A stretch of DNA of 64,000 bases, taken from positions 6,343,301 through 6,407,300 of the forward strand of contig CM071570.1 in assembly GCA_036426205.1 (NCBI GenBank), written 5' to 3'. Positions 1 to 11,900 of the stretch are shown here, piece after piece (position 1 is the stretch's first letter; each line of letters opens with the position of its first letter). The notes beneath the pieces were generated by a model, which made no database searches, was not told the DNA's origin, and was given only the letters and a program-made list of their open reading frames with translations. The position numbers and the translations under genes were made by a program. The DNA is from Ascaphus truei. Its lineage: Eukaryota; Chordata; Amphibia; Anura; Ascaphidae.

Positions 1-1205
1 TGAGAGACAGGCTGTTCAGCCCATCAAAGAGGGATGTGCAGACATCCTTAGAGAAATATATATAGAGATTTAAAATGGTATTGAATGAATATTTAAAAAA
101 AAAAAAAAAAAAAAAGTATTTGAATGAATAGCATTGTACTCTGTTAGTGGCGGAGCAGCATCAAACCTCACCAAGGATGCATGGAAATGTAATATACAAC
201 TACTTAGGACCCACAGTTGACTAATAGAACCTCTGCGCTACTGTAAGTGTGCTCGTCACCGGCCTAATCAGCCTGTGGCAGAGAAAGAGCAGAAGAGGCC
301 TCTTACCATAAATATTAAAACACACTGTCAAATGCAAACAGGCCAGATCTGGGAACAATGTATTAGCTTGGGAAGAAGGTGCCATGACCATGAGGTAACA
401 GAAATAAATAAACCAGGAGTCCACAATGTAATAAAGACAACAACAACAACAACTGCCTAAATATACAAAGTGTGAAGCGTGATATCATGAAGTTCTATTA
501 CTAATCTAATTACAGACTATAAAAAGGGCACTTCTAAGAACTACACTATATTCCTGGAAGTGACAGGTTTCAAAGCCAAGTCTGCAGATATATGGCTGTC
601 CCACTGCCCTTAGCAGTCAATGCCCCGACAGACATTCCTCCTACCCACGCGTTGAATGGATAGAACCGAACATCAACCCTTCCAAGAATGTGAACACATG
701 CTTACAGGTTCAGCTTCTCAGCAACAGCTGCTGACCAAGCATAGTAATAATGTCGCAATAAGGCGCAGTACTCCTATGATCCAGATAAAGTTCTTCTTGC
801 AGTAATGCTGGGCAGGAGATAAAGAACTAGAAGAATCAGGCTTCCAATACAAAATAAGGTTACGTGTGCAGAAGACTTGGTTCAATTGTAAGTTCGTTGG
901 AATAGGGACCTCCTGTCCCATTGGAGTTTTGTGCAGAAATGGATGTTAAATCTGTTTGTTTTGCTTTTGATTGTCTTTTCACCCCATTGTTCTGCGCTGC
1001 AGGACACGCTGGCACAATGTACCCTAAATAAATGATGGTAATAATAATAATACTAATAATACTAATAATAATAATATACTGTATTAAAATATAAACAGCT
1101 CCTTCACTACACCGATTACTCCACACACCTCAGTACTGTAATAAGCCCTCAGGGGCGGCATACCCTTCCCCCAATGTATGCATTTTATTTACTACACTTA
1201 CTGTA
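1..1205. other. No gene recognised; A-run and (TAA)n
   Basis: Non-coding sequence with an A-run near 95-114 and an imperfect (AAT/ATT)n microsatellite near 1033-1080. No exon match to MOCS1B or another gene was seen on either strand. Confidence 0.6.
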
Positions 1206-1208
1206 TAA

Positions 1209-1610
1209 GGCCTGGGACATAGTGAGTTTTAAGCTCGCTGAGGCGGGCTGAGCCGCGCTGAGCAGATGCACAAAGCCCCTGCATCTGTCATCAGCGCGGC
1301 TACAGTTTCTCCCTCCGCATGCGCGCTGATGCTTGCGGAGGCTGAGAAACTTTGCAGAGACAGGCAGGTTTCAAATTTGCCGCTCGGGGAAGCGATGTGA
1401 GCGGTCACGTGACTGCTCACATCCAATGGGAGCGAGGGACTAGCCTCGTCTCCCGCTCCGCCTCCTGGCACGCCTCCGCTCCGTCCCCGCCCCGCCCCCT
1501 GAGCGCGCTCACTGTCTCGCCTGCAAGGACAGGAAAAAGCAGCATTTTGGAGCAGGCGAGGCAGAGCAGGAGCGCGGCTCAGCGCTGTTTGCTCCTCTAT
1601 GTCCCAGGCC
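1209..1610. mobile_element. Harbinger-like MITE, 402 bp
   Basis: The ends are inverted copies (GGCCTGGGACATAG and its complement) and are flanked by identical TAA at 1206-1208 and 1611-1613. TAA/TTA duplication and GG-starting ends fit the PIF/Harbinger group. The inside is GC-rich, full of AGCGCG motifs, and has no transposase frame. Confidence 0.75.
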
Positions 1611-1613
1611 TAA

Positions 1614-2235
1614 TGCTGGAAAGTAGAATACAAATGTGAATGTCGCATAGTATCCCTATAAAGCCCTGTGCACCTGGCAGATATGATGTTAAATGACACA
1701 AAACATACATTTACTTTGTTTTTAGGGAAAGCAGAGGATTACTGAATACATGAATCCCTTTGCTACACTGCTGGAGTTACAGATCCATCAGGGACATAAA
1801 ACAGAAATACTTATGGGCAGTCTCCATGGGACTGAAATAACAGGCGTCAATGTGTGCACTTAAAAAGCATTTTGGATCGCACATTTTTTTTTAGACATAC
1901 TGTTAACTTTTATTTTGATCTTGTAGTTCAAGAAGATTCAAGGGGAAGGAAATAAGGCTTTAATTGTTTAATCCCGGCAGTATTCCAACGTCAAAAGTAG
2001 AAAACATATGGATAAGAGCAATCCTAAATGGCAGACTGATCCAGAACGCAGATTAATTTAGCCTGGGCCCCGAAGGAGACTGCACGGCCAGTTATTAAAG
2101 GGGAAAATGTAAGGAGAAGGTGATGGAAGTGAAACAGGAACAGTAAGACAGAAGGGAGCACATTAACAAGGTAACAGCAGCCATACAGTTCCCAGAATAA
2201 CCATCAAATGGAATCAGTATCAAAGACAGCAAGAC
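1614..2235. other. No gene recognised
   Basis: Unique-looking non-coding DNA of mixed composition. I see no exon, hairpin or array. Confidence 0.5.
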
Positions 2236-2420
2236 CGTGGTTCTCAACTCCAGTCCTCAAGACCCCCCCCCCACACCCCCCTCCCCAGCCTCCAACACAC
2301 AGGTCAGGTTTTAAGGATACCACAGCTTCAGCACAGGTGGCTAAATCAGTGGCTGAGCCACCTGACCTGTTGGGGGGGGGGGGGGGAGGGGGTCTTGAGG
2401 ACTGGAGTTGAGGACCCAGC
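2236..2420. mobile_element. hAT-like palindromic MITE with C- and G-run expansions
   Basis: The ends read TTCTCAACTCCAGTCCTC and its complement. The core has the AGCTTCAGCACAGGTGGCT and GAGCCACCTG blocks shared with copies at 3723, 8095, 41879 and 52480. Runs of C (about 2263-2283) and G (about 2371-2384) have grown at the spacer positions just inside the arms. Confidence 0.75.
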
Positions 2421-2666
2421 AGTAAGAGATAGACAGACACACACACAGAGGAAGGGGTAAACGTGTCCGGCATGTAGGGGCAGCCCGGGAAAGACATTGG
2501 CTGTTCCAGAACCTCTTGGGAAGCAGAGCCGCCAACCATCACTCAGCTTGCCGAATGCGAGGCATAGTGGGGCACAACTTCAAGAAGCAGTGTATATATG
2601 TATATATACATATATATCTGTGTATACATATATCCAAAAGGAGTGCTACTGAGTGTGGCCAAATGT

Positions 2667-2990
2667 ATACAAGAAAAGAGAGAAAAGCCCAATGCTACAT
2701 CCAATATGATCAAATATATAGTAATTAGTATATAGTTAAATACTTCAATAATAACATACTCATGAATAAGGGTAATTTAGTTAAACCCTTTGGCCAAAGC
2801 GTTACAAGCCTGCAAGCCAACATCAGGGCATAACCAAATTTGCAGGTCCTAACACTAAAAACTGTTGAAACTTCTCTTTTATCTCTGTTGGAGGGAGAAT
2901 ATCCATACACAGTATATAACTATATACTAATGACTATATATTTGGTAAAATTGGATGTAGCATTGGGCTTGTCTGTCTTTTGTGGTATAC
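2667..2990. repeat. Inverted-repeat element, about 320 bp
   Basis: The left arm (GTATACAAGAAAAG, then CCCAATGCTACATCCAAT) returns inverted on the right as ATTGGATGTAGCATTGGGCT and GTATAC. It is preceded by an AT microsatellite. The left-arm sequence is also found near 54905-54990, so this is a dispersed family. Confidence 0.65.
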
Positions 2991-3714
2991 ATTCTGCGTC
3001 TCTGCCCTGCTTGCACCTTGGGGAGAGTCAGTAGGAGGAGTTACATGGTGCATAGATTATGTCATCATATTTCCCCTTTATTTGCCAGCAAAGATCTGCT
3101 ACATACTGCATCAAAATGTAACAACCCGTCCTGATGACATCACTGGGGGTGGCACACCCCGGGGGCCCTGCTTGATATGCCGTGAAATATTTACTCATCT
3201 GAATGAGGCTGAACTCTTCTAGAGCACAGGAAAGATGGCGTCACGCATACTGAACATGTGCCAGAGAGATGTGCGGAAGGACACAGCGCTTCGGGGTCAC
3301 TGCAGGACAATGTGTGAGCTATGGACGCAGACACAGAACATGCTTGATATTCTCGTCCATCTTTATATGTAGAAGCACCGCTGGCTAGGAGGGTGCAAAG
3401 CACCTTACATACACTGACAGATGAAGCGAGGACTTATTGCCCCCAGCGCCACAGAAGAACAAGCTAAAGACTGCGGCGCTGCGGACAGCATTTGCCGCGA
3501 TCACGCTGCGGCGGGTCCATCCTTCTGAATGGGACCCCGCAGCGTTAATCCATATGGGACGCGACAAAGAACACGGCAAGTGTTGCTGCATCTGTAGCAC
3601 TTCTATGTAGTTATATTTGGGAGTATTACAAAGGCGGGTTCAGCTCACCCTACACTGACGCAGAGTCAAAGACAGATTCCGTGTCCTGTTTTATAATCAC
3701 TCGGTTTAATGATG
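2991..3714. other. No gene recognised
   Basis: Non-coding DNA. A short CG-rich patch near 3470-3560 has imperfect internal symmetry (GCGGC/GCCGC) but no clear element ends. Confidence 0.45.
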
Positions 3715-3722
3715 GTTTATAC

Positions 3723-3933
3723 CAGGGGTCTCAAACTCAGTCCTCAAGGGCCACCAACAGGCCAAGGTTTATGGATATCCTTGCTTCAGCACAGGTGGCT
3801 CAATCAGTCCCAGCTTCAGCACAGGTGGCTTAATCAGTGGCTCGGTCAAAGACTGAGCCACCTGTGCTGAAGCAGGGAGATCCATAAAAGCCGGCCTGTT
3901 GGTGGCCCTTGAGGACGGAGTTTGAGACCGCTG
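3723..3933. mobile_element. hAT-like MITE with 8-bp target duplication
   Basis: The left end is CAGGGGTCTCAAACTCAG and the right end is CTGAGTTTGAGACC-like in inverted form, ending CTG at 3933. The flanks GTTTATAC (3715-3722) and GTTTAAAA (3934-3941) match at 6 of 8 bases, fitting an old hAT target duplication. The core is two inverted blocks of the CAGCACAGGTGGCT family. Confidence 0.8.
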
Positions 3934-3941
3934 GTTTAAAA

Positions 3942-4620
3942 CATCACAGTGTATTCAAGATCTGGTCTTCATTTCCAACACGGTATTTCAAGGTTTACCT
4001 CACTGCAAACACATAGGATGTTTACATGATACAGAACGATCCCGCTCTGATTCATTTTCCCTCAAACTCTGGCAACGCATGCACTTTGCTTAACTTAATC
4101 CAATTTCTAAAAACAATGCACATGTAGACAACTCCTATAAGGAGAAGAAAGGGAGCCAGGAACAGATCAATTCCCTTATCTTAATGCAGCAGAGATTAGC
4201 ATTTGCCAGAATGTAAAAGGAGAAAGATACGTGGCAGAAACGTGTGGATATATTTGTACTTCTTGGCTTGATAACCTGAATATTTCTACAGTGACCCAAC
4301 TATGAAACAGGGTCTCAATTAGTGGTGGAACTGCCTTGCAGATAGTTATGGTACTATGCCTGTCAACCGGCATAGTGTCTAACATTAGGGCACAGCTGCT
4401 TTCAGAGCATTTCAGATGTATACAATGTCTAAGAGGTAAAAGAGGTAAAACATAAGAGGAACGGCAGGTTCTCCTCTTTCTGTTTACATTTTGTTCTTAA
4501 AAAAAGGTCTTCACCACACTGTACAGGAGGGTATCCGTTCCAAGACGCTAGTTTTTTTCTGCACAGTGTTGCCAATTCCTAAAAATTGAGACAAAAACCA
4601 AAAAGACCATGGCTGAGATG
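3942..4620. other. No gene recognised
   Basis: Non-coding sequence between a MITE and the 60-bp array. No exon or element ends were found. Confidence 0.45.
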
Positions 4621-4621
4621 T

Positions 4622-4985
4622 GCATCTAACCGAGACATCACTGGACATCGAGGAGCCCGATCTGATGAGCACAGGGGAAGTACGTCTAACCGAGACATCA
4701 CTGGACATCGAGGAGCCCGATCTGATGAGCTCAGGGGAAGTACGTCTAACTGAGACATCACTGGACATCGAGGAGCCCGATCTGATGAGCACAGGGGAAG
4801 TACGTCTAACCGAGACATCACTGGACATCGAAGAGCCCGATCTGATGAGCTCAGGGGAAGTACGTCTAACCGAGACATCACTGGACATCAAAGAGCCCGA
4901 TCTGATGAGCTCAGGGAAAGTACGTCTAACCGAGACATCACTGGACATCGAAGAGCCCGATCTGATGAGCTCAGGGGAAGTACGT
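4622..4985. repeat. 60-bp minisatellite, six copies
   Basis: Six copies of an exactly 60-bp unit with only a few substitutions. Copies alternate ACAGG/TCAGG at one site. The unit holds several CpG sites and no stop in one plus frame and two minus frames. It therefore yields repeat-only reading frames with a 20-residue period (for example TETSLDIEEPDLM on plus). It lies about 950 bp downstream of the MOCS1A stop. I treat it as non-coding. Confidence 0.9.
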
Positions 4986-5149
4986 TTGTCTGACAAGTCT
5001 GAATAATGCGCAGAGGACAGCTCCTCACTGCCTGGTTGGGTGGAGCAAGATTGAATAAACTGCAGGTTTCCATATATACTGTATACTCAATTGCTTGCAA
5101 ATCCCACCCATGCACCATAACAAAAATAATAAAGGTTTCCTTTTTTATT

Positions 5150-5275
5150 CACCATTGTTACATAGTAGATGAGGTTGAAAAAAAAATGAAAAAATAAATA
5201 AATAAATAAAACATAGGTCATCAAATTCAACCCCTGCTAAATGTAGACAACTGATACTTATCCTATATTTGTATT
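5150..5275 (-). mobile_element. 3' tail fragment of a CR1-like LINE
   Basis: The stretch ACATAGTAGATGAGGTTG, then a run with (TAAA)n, then TCAACCCCTGCTAAATGTAG matches in order the start of the CR1-like copy at 19844. Only the 3' end is left. Confidence 0.55.
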
Positions 5276-5936
5276 TACAGTATTGTGAAGTCCTTTTGCT
5301 GGTGTATTTAGCAGAGGCTGCCGTGATCACCGGGTATAATATTATTATTATTATTTTTATACCCGGTGAAAAAGCTCTTGGAATAAAATTGAAAGCAAAA
5401 GCCCCAGTATGCCACAACAAAATAATCAGCTTATGTCTGCACTTCCTGTTAGTTTTCAGGGGATTGCGGCATTAAATACAAAATAAAAAGAACTGGAAAC
5501 AAAAAGTGAACGTAAGGCTGTCCGTCTGCTTCAGGGAGCGTCACACGGAGCTCACATTTCAATATGCTGAAGCGTACCAGGCGTTATTACCCTAGTTAAT
5601 TTAAAATAATGCATGAAATAGGGTGTTCTCTCCTTAACTATGGCTTCTAATAGGGCTACTGATTAATAACGCTCCGGCGCTAACGCAACGCATCATATGG
5701 TCGGACGCGGTAACATCTGCTACATCGGTGGGTCTTTTTTTTTGTGATGGAGGCAACTGGGCCACTAAATCAGAAGAGGGACTTTATAAACACGGCGCCA
5801 TCGCACTCCCACCGCTCGCCTGCATCGGAGGAGAAAACAACAGGGCCGGACAGTAAAACGTGACCGGAAATCTCCGACGAGTGAACACATACAAACAAAA
5901 ACCAATAGCCCCGCCCCGCCGTACGTACTGCTTCGG
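5276..5936. other. Downstream flank of the MOCS1A stop; (ATT)n hairpin and CpG-rich patch
   Basis: Positions 5331-5365 hold an ATT microsatellite inside an inverted repeat (CACCGGGTATA and TATACCCGGTG). Positions 5660-5936 are unusually CpG-rich for this window, including GCCCCGCCCCGCC just after the stop codon. No MOCS1B coding sequence is seen here. Confidence 0.5.
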
Positions 5937-5992
5937 TCACCCACCGATCAGGATCATGGGTCGGTTCTTCATCTGGGAGATGTTAAACATGC
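5937..5992 (-). CDS. MOCS1: MOCS1A last exon, Gly-Gly-stop
   Basis: After acceptor GAATACTTAG the exon completes a Gly codon and reads [17 protein letters not shown] then TGA (5939-5937). The two terminal glycines are needed for MOCS1A activity in the known enzymes. The same bases contain a possible donor, ATCG/GTGGGTGA, with the intron starting at 5944. Use of it would remove the Gly-Gly and stop and allow fusion to a downstream MOCS1B exon. Human MOCS1 makes bicistronic and fused mRNAs by alternative splicing in this area. Confidence 0.93.
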
Positions 5993-8900
5993 CTAAGTAT
6001 TCAACACAAGAAAGAAAGGAATGGTTTTACACACAAATAAATACAAAGTTCCAACAAAGACACACTGAATGTACCAGCACAAACAGAGGGGGGGGGGGGG
6101 GGGGCCTGTACAGCATTTAATCAAAGAAAAACATCCTATAATATTAATGGGATTATGTTGTTTGATCCAAACGGTGCAGTTCTTTCCCCAGATTTGCCCT
6201 GATTTAAGACGCCAGAGTCCCGAAGTATTCATTGTTTGTGACATTTGCCAACATTACACCAGATTATTTGGCTTCTTCATTTTCCTCTTTTGGAACCCAC
6301 CCGATATTCCAAAGGAGCCAGGAAAGGGTTAACATGGTCAGAGAAATAAACCCTTCAGGCAGCACCCCCCTACCCTCCCAACTCGTTTTTGTGGGATGGA
6401 AACCAGACAGTCTCCTGGGACTGTGCAACTTTCCGCTCCCGCCCCCCCCCCCTCCAGCACGGATTATCCGACCTTCGGTTATCCGACCTACTGTTTCATC
6501 TGTGAGACCGGAGGAAGACAGCTGGCGGCGGGAGAAGAGGACCATGTCAGTGGAGGAATGGAGTTAAAACAGTGTGCGGAGGCGTCAGGAGAAGACCTTC
6601 AGACCCTGTGTGCGGAGCAGGAGGAGAACGGCCGGGGAGGAGCACGCTGTAACCCCGGCAGACACCGGAAGTTGACCAGTGTCCGACTTCCGGTGTTACA
6701 GCGCGCTCCTCCCTGTCCATTCGCCTATGCCGGTCTGCTTCTGCTCCCGCACACATGGTCTGATGGCCTTGTCCTGCCTGCAGCCACCCGCTGTTTTAAC
6801 TCCATTCTACCGCTCTCTCTTCTCCAGCCGCCAGCTGTCTTCCTCCGGTCCCGCTCCTGTGGTCTGCAGTCCTCCTCTTCTTCTGCAGCCGGTAAGCGAG
6901 AAGGGGGGTGGGATAATACTTTCCGTATTATCTGTCATTTTCGGTTATCCAACATGGTCTTGGTTCCATTTAGGTCAGATAAGCGGGACTCTGTATTACC
7001 GATTTATATCATGGGGCATGCGCTTTTTTTCATCTTTTGTAATTTAGATTTCCTTGGAACTTGGTTCCTTTTTGAAACGCAGCCACGTTTCCAATTTCAT
7101 TCCCTTTGGAATTGGCATCAATCAGATCAAATGACTGATTGCAAGGAAGATTCGGTCACAGCTAATTGATGGTTTAACTTGCATTATCTATTGCCTGCAC
7201 CTCTGACATTGGCCACGTGTCCCAGGCTTCAATACCTCTGCCCATTGGGGGAGGCTCTGACTTGACCCTTGTTTGGGTCCCTTAGTTCCAGTAATTCAGT
7301 GATTTATGTGGTGCGGAAGACGTCCTGTGGTGAGCTCAGTTGCAACCATCAGATACAAACTACCATATGGGATCCTCTCCAATATACAAAAGTACAACAA
7401 ATGCTGTAATCCCAAAAAACGTCTATGCTTGTGAAAAAGAAACCCCAACAATAATACTAGCACTAATAATACATCTTTACAAAAATATATTTTAAAGAAA
7501 AACATTTTTTTTTTTAACGTTTCTGACAGAGTTTTGATTGGTAAAAATCAATGACATAACGGATATCTTCCAGAAGTATTGCACAAAAACGTTCACTTTG
7601 GCAGTGGAAACACAAGACTTGGCCCGACACACATACCCGCGTGCTGCTTCTTCTTTCTTCCCACCGCGGCGCCTATGATCTGCATCAGCTCTTCCTCACT
7701 AGCTTCAGAGCGCAGCCAGTCCCTCAACGACACTTCCGAATTCCCAAAGAGGCACACCTGTGGTTACAAGATTGGAACAACAGAGACAAAAGTTCACTCT
7801 TCCACTCCAGCATGTTCGTTCTAACAGGGGACACAGAGACTTCTACTCGGAGAGCAGAGGACCAAGACACGTTAGCAAACATGGACAGCAATTGCACCTA
7901 CTCGTATGATGCCTTTTAAAATACCATGAAATAAACCTCTGTTGTGGAAGGACAAAGGGCTGGGATTCCTCAAGGCCATTTTCAGTTCTATATTTCCCCT
8001 AATGAAGAGGATTTGGAGACTGGAAGTGTGAGGTAATACTCTGTATTGTGAATGTTTGTGTGCTACTGTGACATTTCAAAAACGCTGTATACTGCGGGGG
8101 TGGCCAACTCCAGTCCTCAAGGGCTGCCAACAGGTTAGGTTTTAAGGATATCCCTGCTTCAGCACAGGTGCCCCAATCAGTGGCTCAGTCAACGACTGGA
8201 GGGAGTCCACCTGTGCTGAAGCAGGGATATCCTTAAAACCTGACCTGTTGGAGGCCCTTGAGCACTGGAGTTGGCCACCCCTGCTCTAATGCATCTTCAA
8301 ACAACCAGCTTGTTGGTCCATGAAAAAATATCACACATCCAATGCACAAAAACTATCCTAGTTGTGAAACATTTTACGTAATCAAATCAATCACAAAGAG
8401 GAGGGTGTACAGGAGTGTTCCATACCACATCACTGTCATCCAAGGTGATCTCAGAGGTCATTGTGTCATAAAGGTTGGAAGAAGGGTACATTATGGCCTT
8501 GTAGAACAACAACTGTGAGTAATTACAAGTGCTGGCTGACATACTGTAGTAACTACTGACCAACACGTCACACTGGGTTGTAACAGTTGTGTCATTCGAG
8601 GGGACGTTTCTTAAAAAGCATATCCTAAAAAATTGAACATTTAGAGACGGGTGCCTTTTTAAAACTAAAACGGGAGACATCAGCCTTCAGGGGCTAGCTG
8701 TGAAATCCCAGAATGCCTTTGTATGCGGATATACAGTAGTTCCTGTTGCTTAGAGTCTCTTTTTTTTATGGCAGCAACTCTCGTGGGGTGGAGTTTGTAT
8801 GGAGGTTGTGGCAGGTCCTGGGCAGCTTGGAGAGTAATCCTCCCCATAAATTTAAATGGGGAGATTGTTACTTCCAACTTGGGTGGGGTTTCCCCTCACA

Positions 8901-11900
8901 AAATCTGACAATTTCCTTATGGTGTGGTCTTTTGCCCATGGGCAATTAATATGGCAGATACTGGGCGTGAAACCTACAGGAAGGTCTTACAAAATTATAA
9001 AAAAAAACCTTGGAGACACCACTGAAATAAAGATGCTTGTTAATCCTAGTTTGAACAAAACATATGCATCAATACAATTTTTGACATGCGGCATTCAGAA
9101 AGGCATTGGAAGAGTTTTAGTTGGACAACTACAACACACATCACTGCGAAATGCTCAAAGAACTAGATTGGTCATCACTCGAGTCCAGGCGCAAAGTTCA
9201 CCTTTCCTGTCTTGCCTTCAAATACTTTCTGGGCAAGCTACCCAGCTATCTGAACAAGCTCCTCACCCATACCCCATGCAGCACTTATCATCTGAGATCT
9301 GACTCCAAAAGACTGTTCATGGTCCCAAGGCTCAACAAAGTATCCGGCCGCTCCTCGTTCTCTTACAGTGCACCCCAAAACTGGAACAACCTACCAGAGA
9401 CTCTCATATCCACCACCAGTTTAAGTTCTTTCAAAACTAAGGCTGTCTCACATTTTAATCTGGTCTGTAACTGTAACATACAGTGGCGGCCGCCTTCAGC
9501 CTCGTGCGGCCGTTTCGGCGAGGCTTTTAAAACCGCGGGCAGATGCAGCATGTCCCGGTATTTTTAGCACCGCGGGCGTTTCATTGTATTAGCGCTGTCT
9601 CACCATGAATGCGGCAAAGTGCGTGACATTCGGAAAACATCCCCGAAAAAATTCGGGGATGTAGGAGATTAAAAGGGGCCGTAACAGTAAGCCTATAATA
9701 TATATCTTCTCTAACTGTGCATGCAATGTATTGTATATAATGTATACCCTGTTCATTTATGTAACTGTATTTGTAACCATGTATTATTTGTCATATTAAC
9801 TATGCTCAGGACATACGTGAAAACGAGAGGTAACTTTCAATGTATTACTTCCTGGTAAAACATTTTTATAAATAAATAATTAAATAAATAAATGTTTGTC
9901 ACGGCTTCTAACCTGCTTAAGCACTTCTGTACAAGCAATATTCTTATATGTTTTAGGAGCTTTTAAAATAGTGAACGTAACTATATAGATCGTGCACGTG
10001 TGACATCAAATAAAGGATTTATACAAGAAGTGTTCGCTCACTGGATTTGATTCACTTTTTTTGGGGGGTGGGGGGAGGATTTTTTGGGGCATTTGTACGC
10101 AGGTTGTTGTAATACGTGGCAAATGACATTAAATCGTGAACAGTGTTATTACATAGAGCATCTACTAAAAAAATGCACTGCACATAAACCATCCTATGCA
10201 ATGTCTAACCCACTTCCAATATATTTAATGAAATAAACTATTTATCCTCGTCTAACCATCTCTACACTACGTGCTCTTGCACATTGCACTATACACTTTT
10301 TTTTGTTAATCTCTAAACACTCAGGTGTTCCTATCACTATACGTCATTCTCCCTTAGTCATATTGAAACAGTCAAGTTAAAGCAGGAAACAATCACCCCG
10401 CCCTCTTTATTGGACCTGGTGATTACTCAGGTGAACCGGTGTTACTTCCTGGTTTCACTCTGGGGTTTAAATGGCCATCCAACAATAAACCGCAGTGGAT
10501 TAGGCTGTGGGGAGATTTAAACCTCTATTTTGTATTCCCTAGAGGGGGGGAAATGAAACACTAGTACCTTGACTGGTAAGTATCTCAGGAACCAGAAGGT
10601 CCTTCTCCTTCCCCCCCCCTAAATAGAGCAGTTCATCTCATCTCTGGGGACCCCCAGGTTCCCATCATACAGCACTAGAGTCTCCATCTTTCAGTAATAT
10701 CCTTAGAATCCAAGACCTCAAGTGGACCAATAGTGATCATTGCTATAGTTTATATATAAGGCACAAACGTAATGCATCTCAATAACGTGGTTAACCAAAT
10801 TCTACATGCATCAATTAAAGAGAGAGGAGACCTTTCACCGACTACAGAACCAAAATACACAATTTGGACCAATCATTCTTCTTCATCCTTGTGACAAACA
10901 GGGTATGTTTTTTCCCCACGTGATACAAAGAAGCTTAATTGATTCCCCCCCCCCCTCCTGTTTAAAGAGCACCTCACAAAGCAGAAATCCCAAGATTTGG
11001 GAGGGTCAAGTCATCGAAACGCTGCATAAACAAACTGCGATATTATCCAAGAGAACGTGCCTTAAGGTTTCCATCCGCAGTGATCCTCAGCCTGTTACAC
11101 GACCCACAAAAGTGTTCAGACATCGATGTGATGAACCCAATCTGCCCCTGGAAATCTGGAACCCTGAAAGCCTGGAATTGAAAGAAACGTTGGTATAACC
11201 ATTTCTTTATACGATGATTCATCCCATTGTGGAGTGCACAACCACTACTCCCTTATGAACACCGGAGCTATGTTATCCTTTATCACATTGATATATCTGA
11301 TGCACGTTTTTTAGAATACATTAATACCAGCTCAGCCTTTACAGTTTCAACAAGGCACAGAAATTGGAGAATGAAAAATGCCAACATTAAATCTTAGAAT
11401 TAGGATACGTATCAAAAAACACCTCTCCTAGACCATACTGTTTCATATAACCACTCCCAGTATATGGAGTGCTCCTGCAAAGGCAGAGCATATTTCAACT
11501 ATGACGTTTATGTCCATGGAAGCTGACAGCAGGATTTTAACGCCAAAATACCAAATCTTTGGAGTCTGAGAGGTAGCCCACACAGAGCTGGGTACAGCTC
11601 GACCAGGTCTCAAGGTCAGTGGGGGAGCATCTGAAGAACAATATAGTACCTTGGAAGTGCTGGAGATATCAGTTGGAATTGTTTCCAGTTGCGGCCACCG
11701 CTGCCGGATTGTGTCCAACATCTCCTGAAAGCTCACCATTTTCTTAAAATTCCACTTATTGCCTTGGAAAAAGATAAAAATGGTTATTTTTTATATATAT
11801 ATATAAAAAAATTTAAATTAAAAATAACACTTTTCTTACCGACACTGTTATGTTTTGCGTTCCCTATGTCAGAGCACGACACTGGAGTAATCCCCCCCCC

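Noticed and set aside
4622..4985. CRISPR-like array
   Set aside because: Units are contiguous with no unique spacers, and the DNA is vertebrate.
4511..5006. Repeat protein of 20-residue units on either strand
   Set aside because: Explained by the 60-bp array. No start context or homologue known to me.
1..5936. MOCS1B (MoaC-like) exon
   Set aside because: I looked on the minus strand for the conserved MVDVG, KPDTER and CHH strings of this domain and found none. It should lie beyond the left edge.
6396..7169. 257-codon plus frame
   Set aside because: It runs across the palindrome and matches no protein family.
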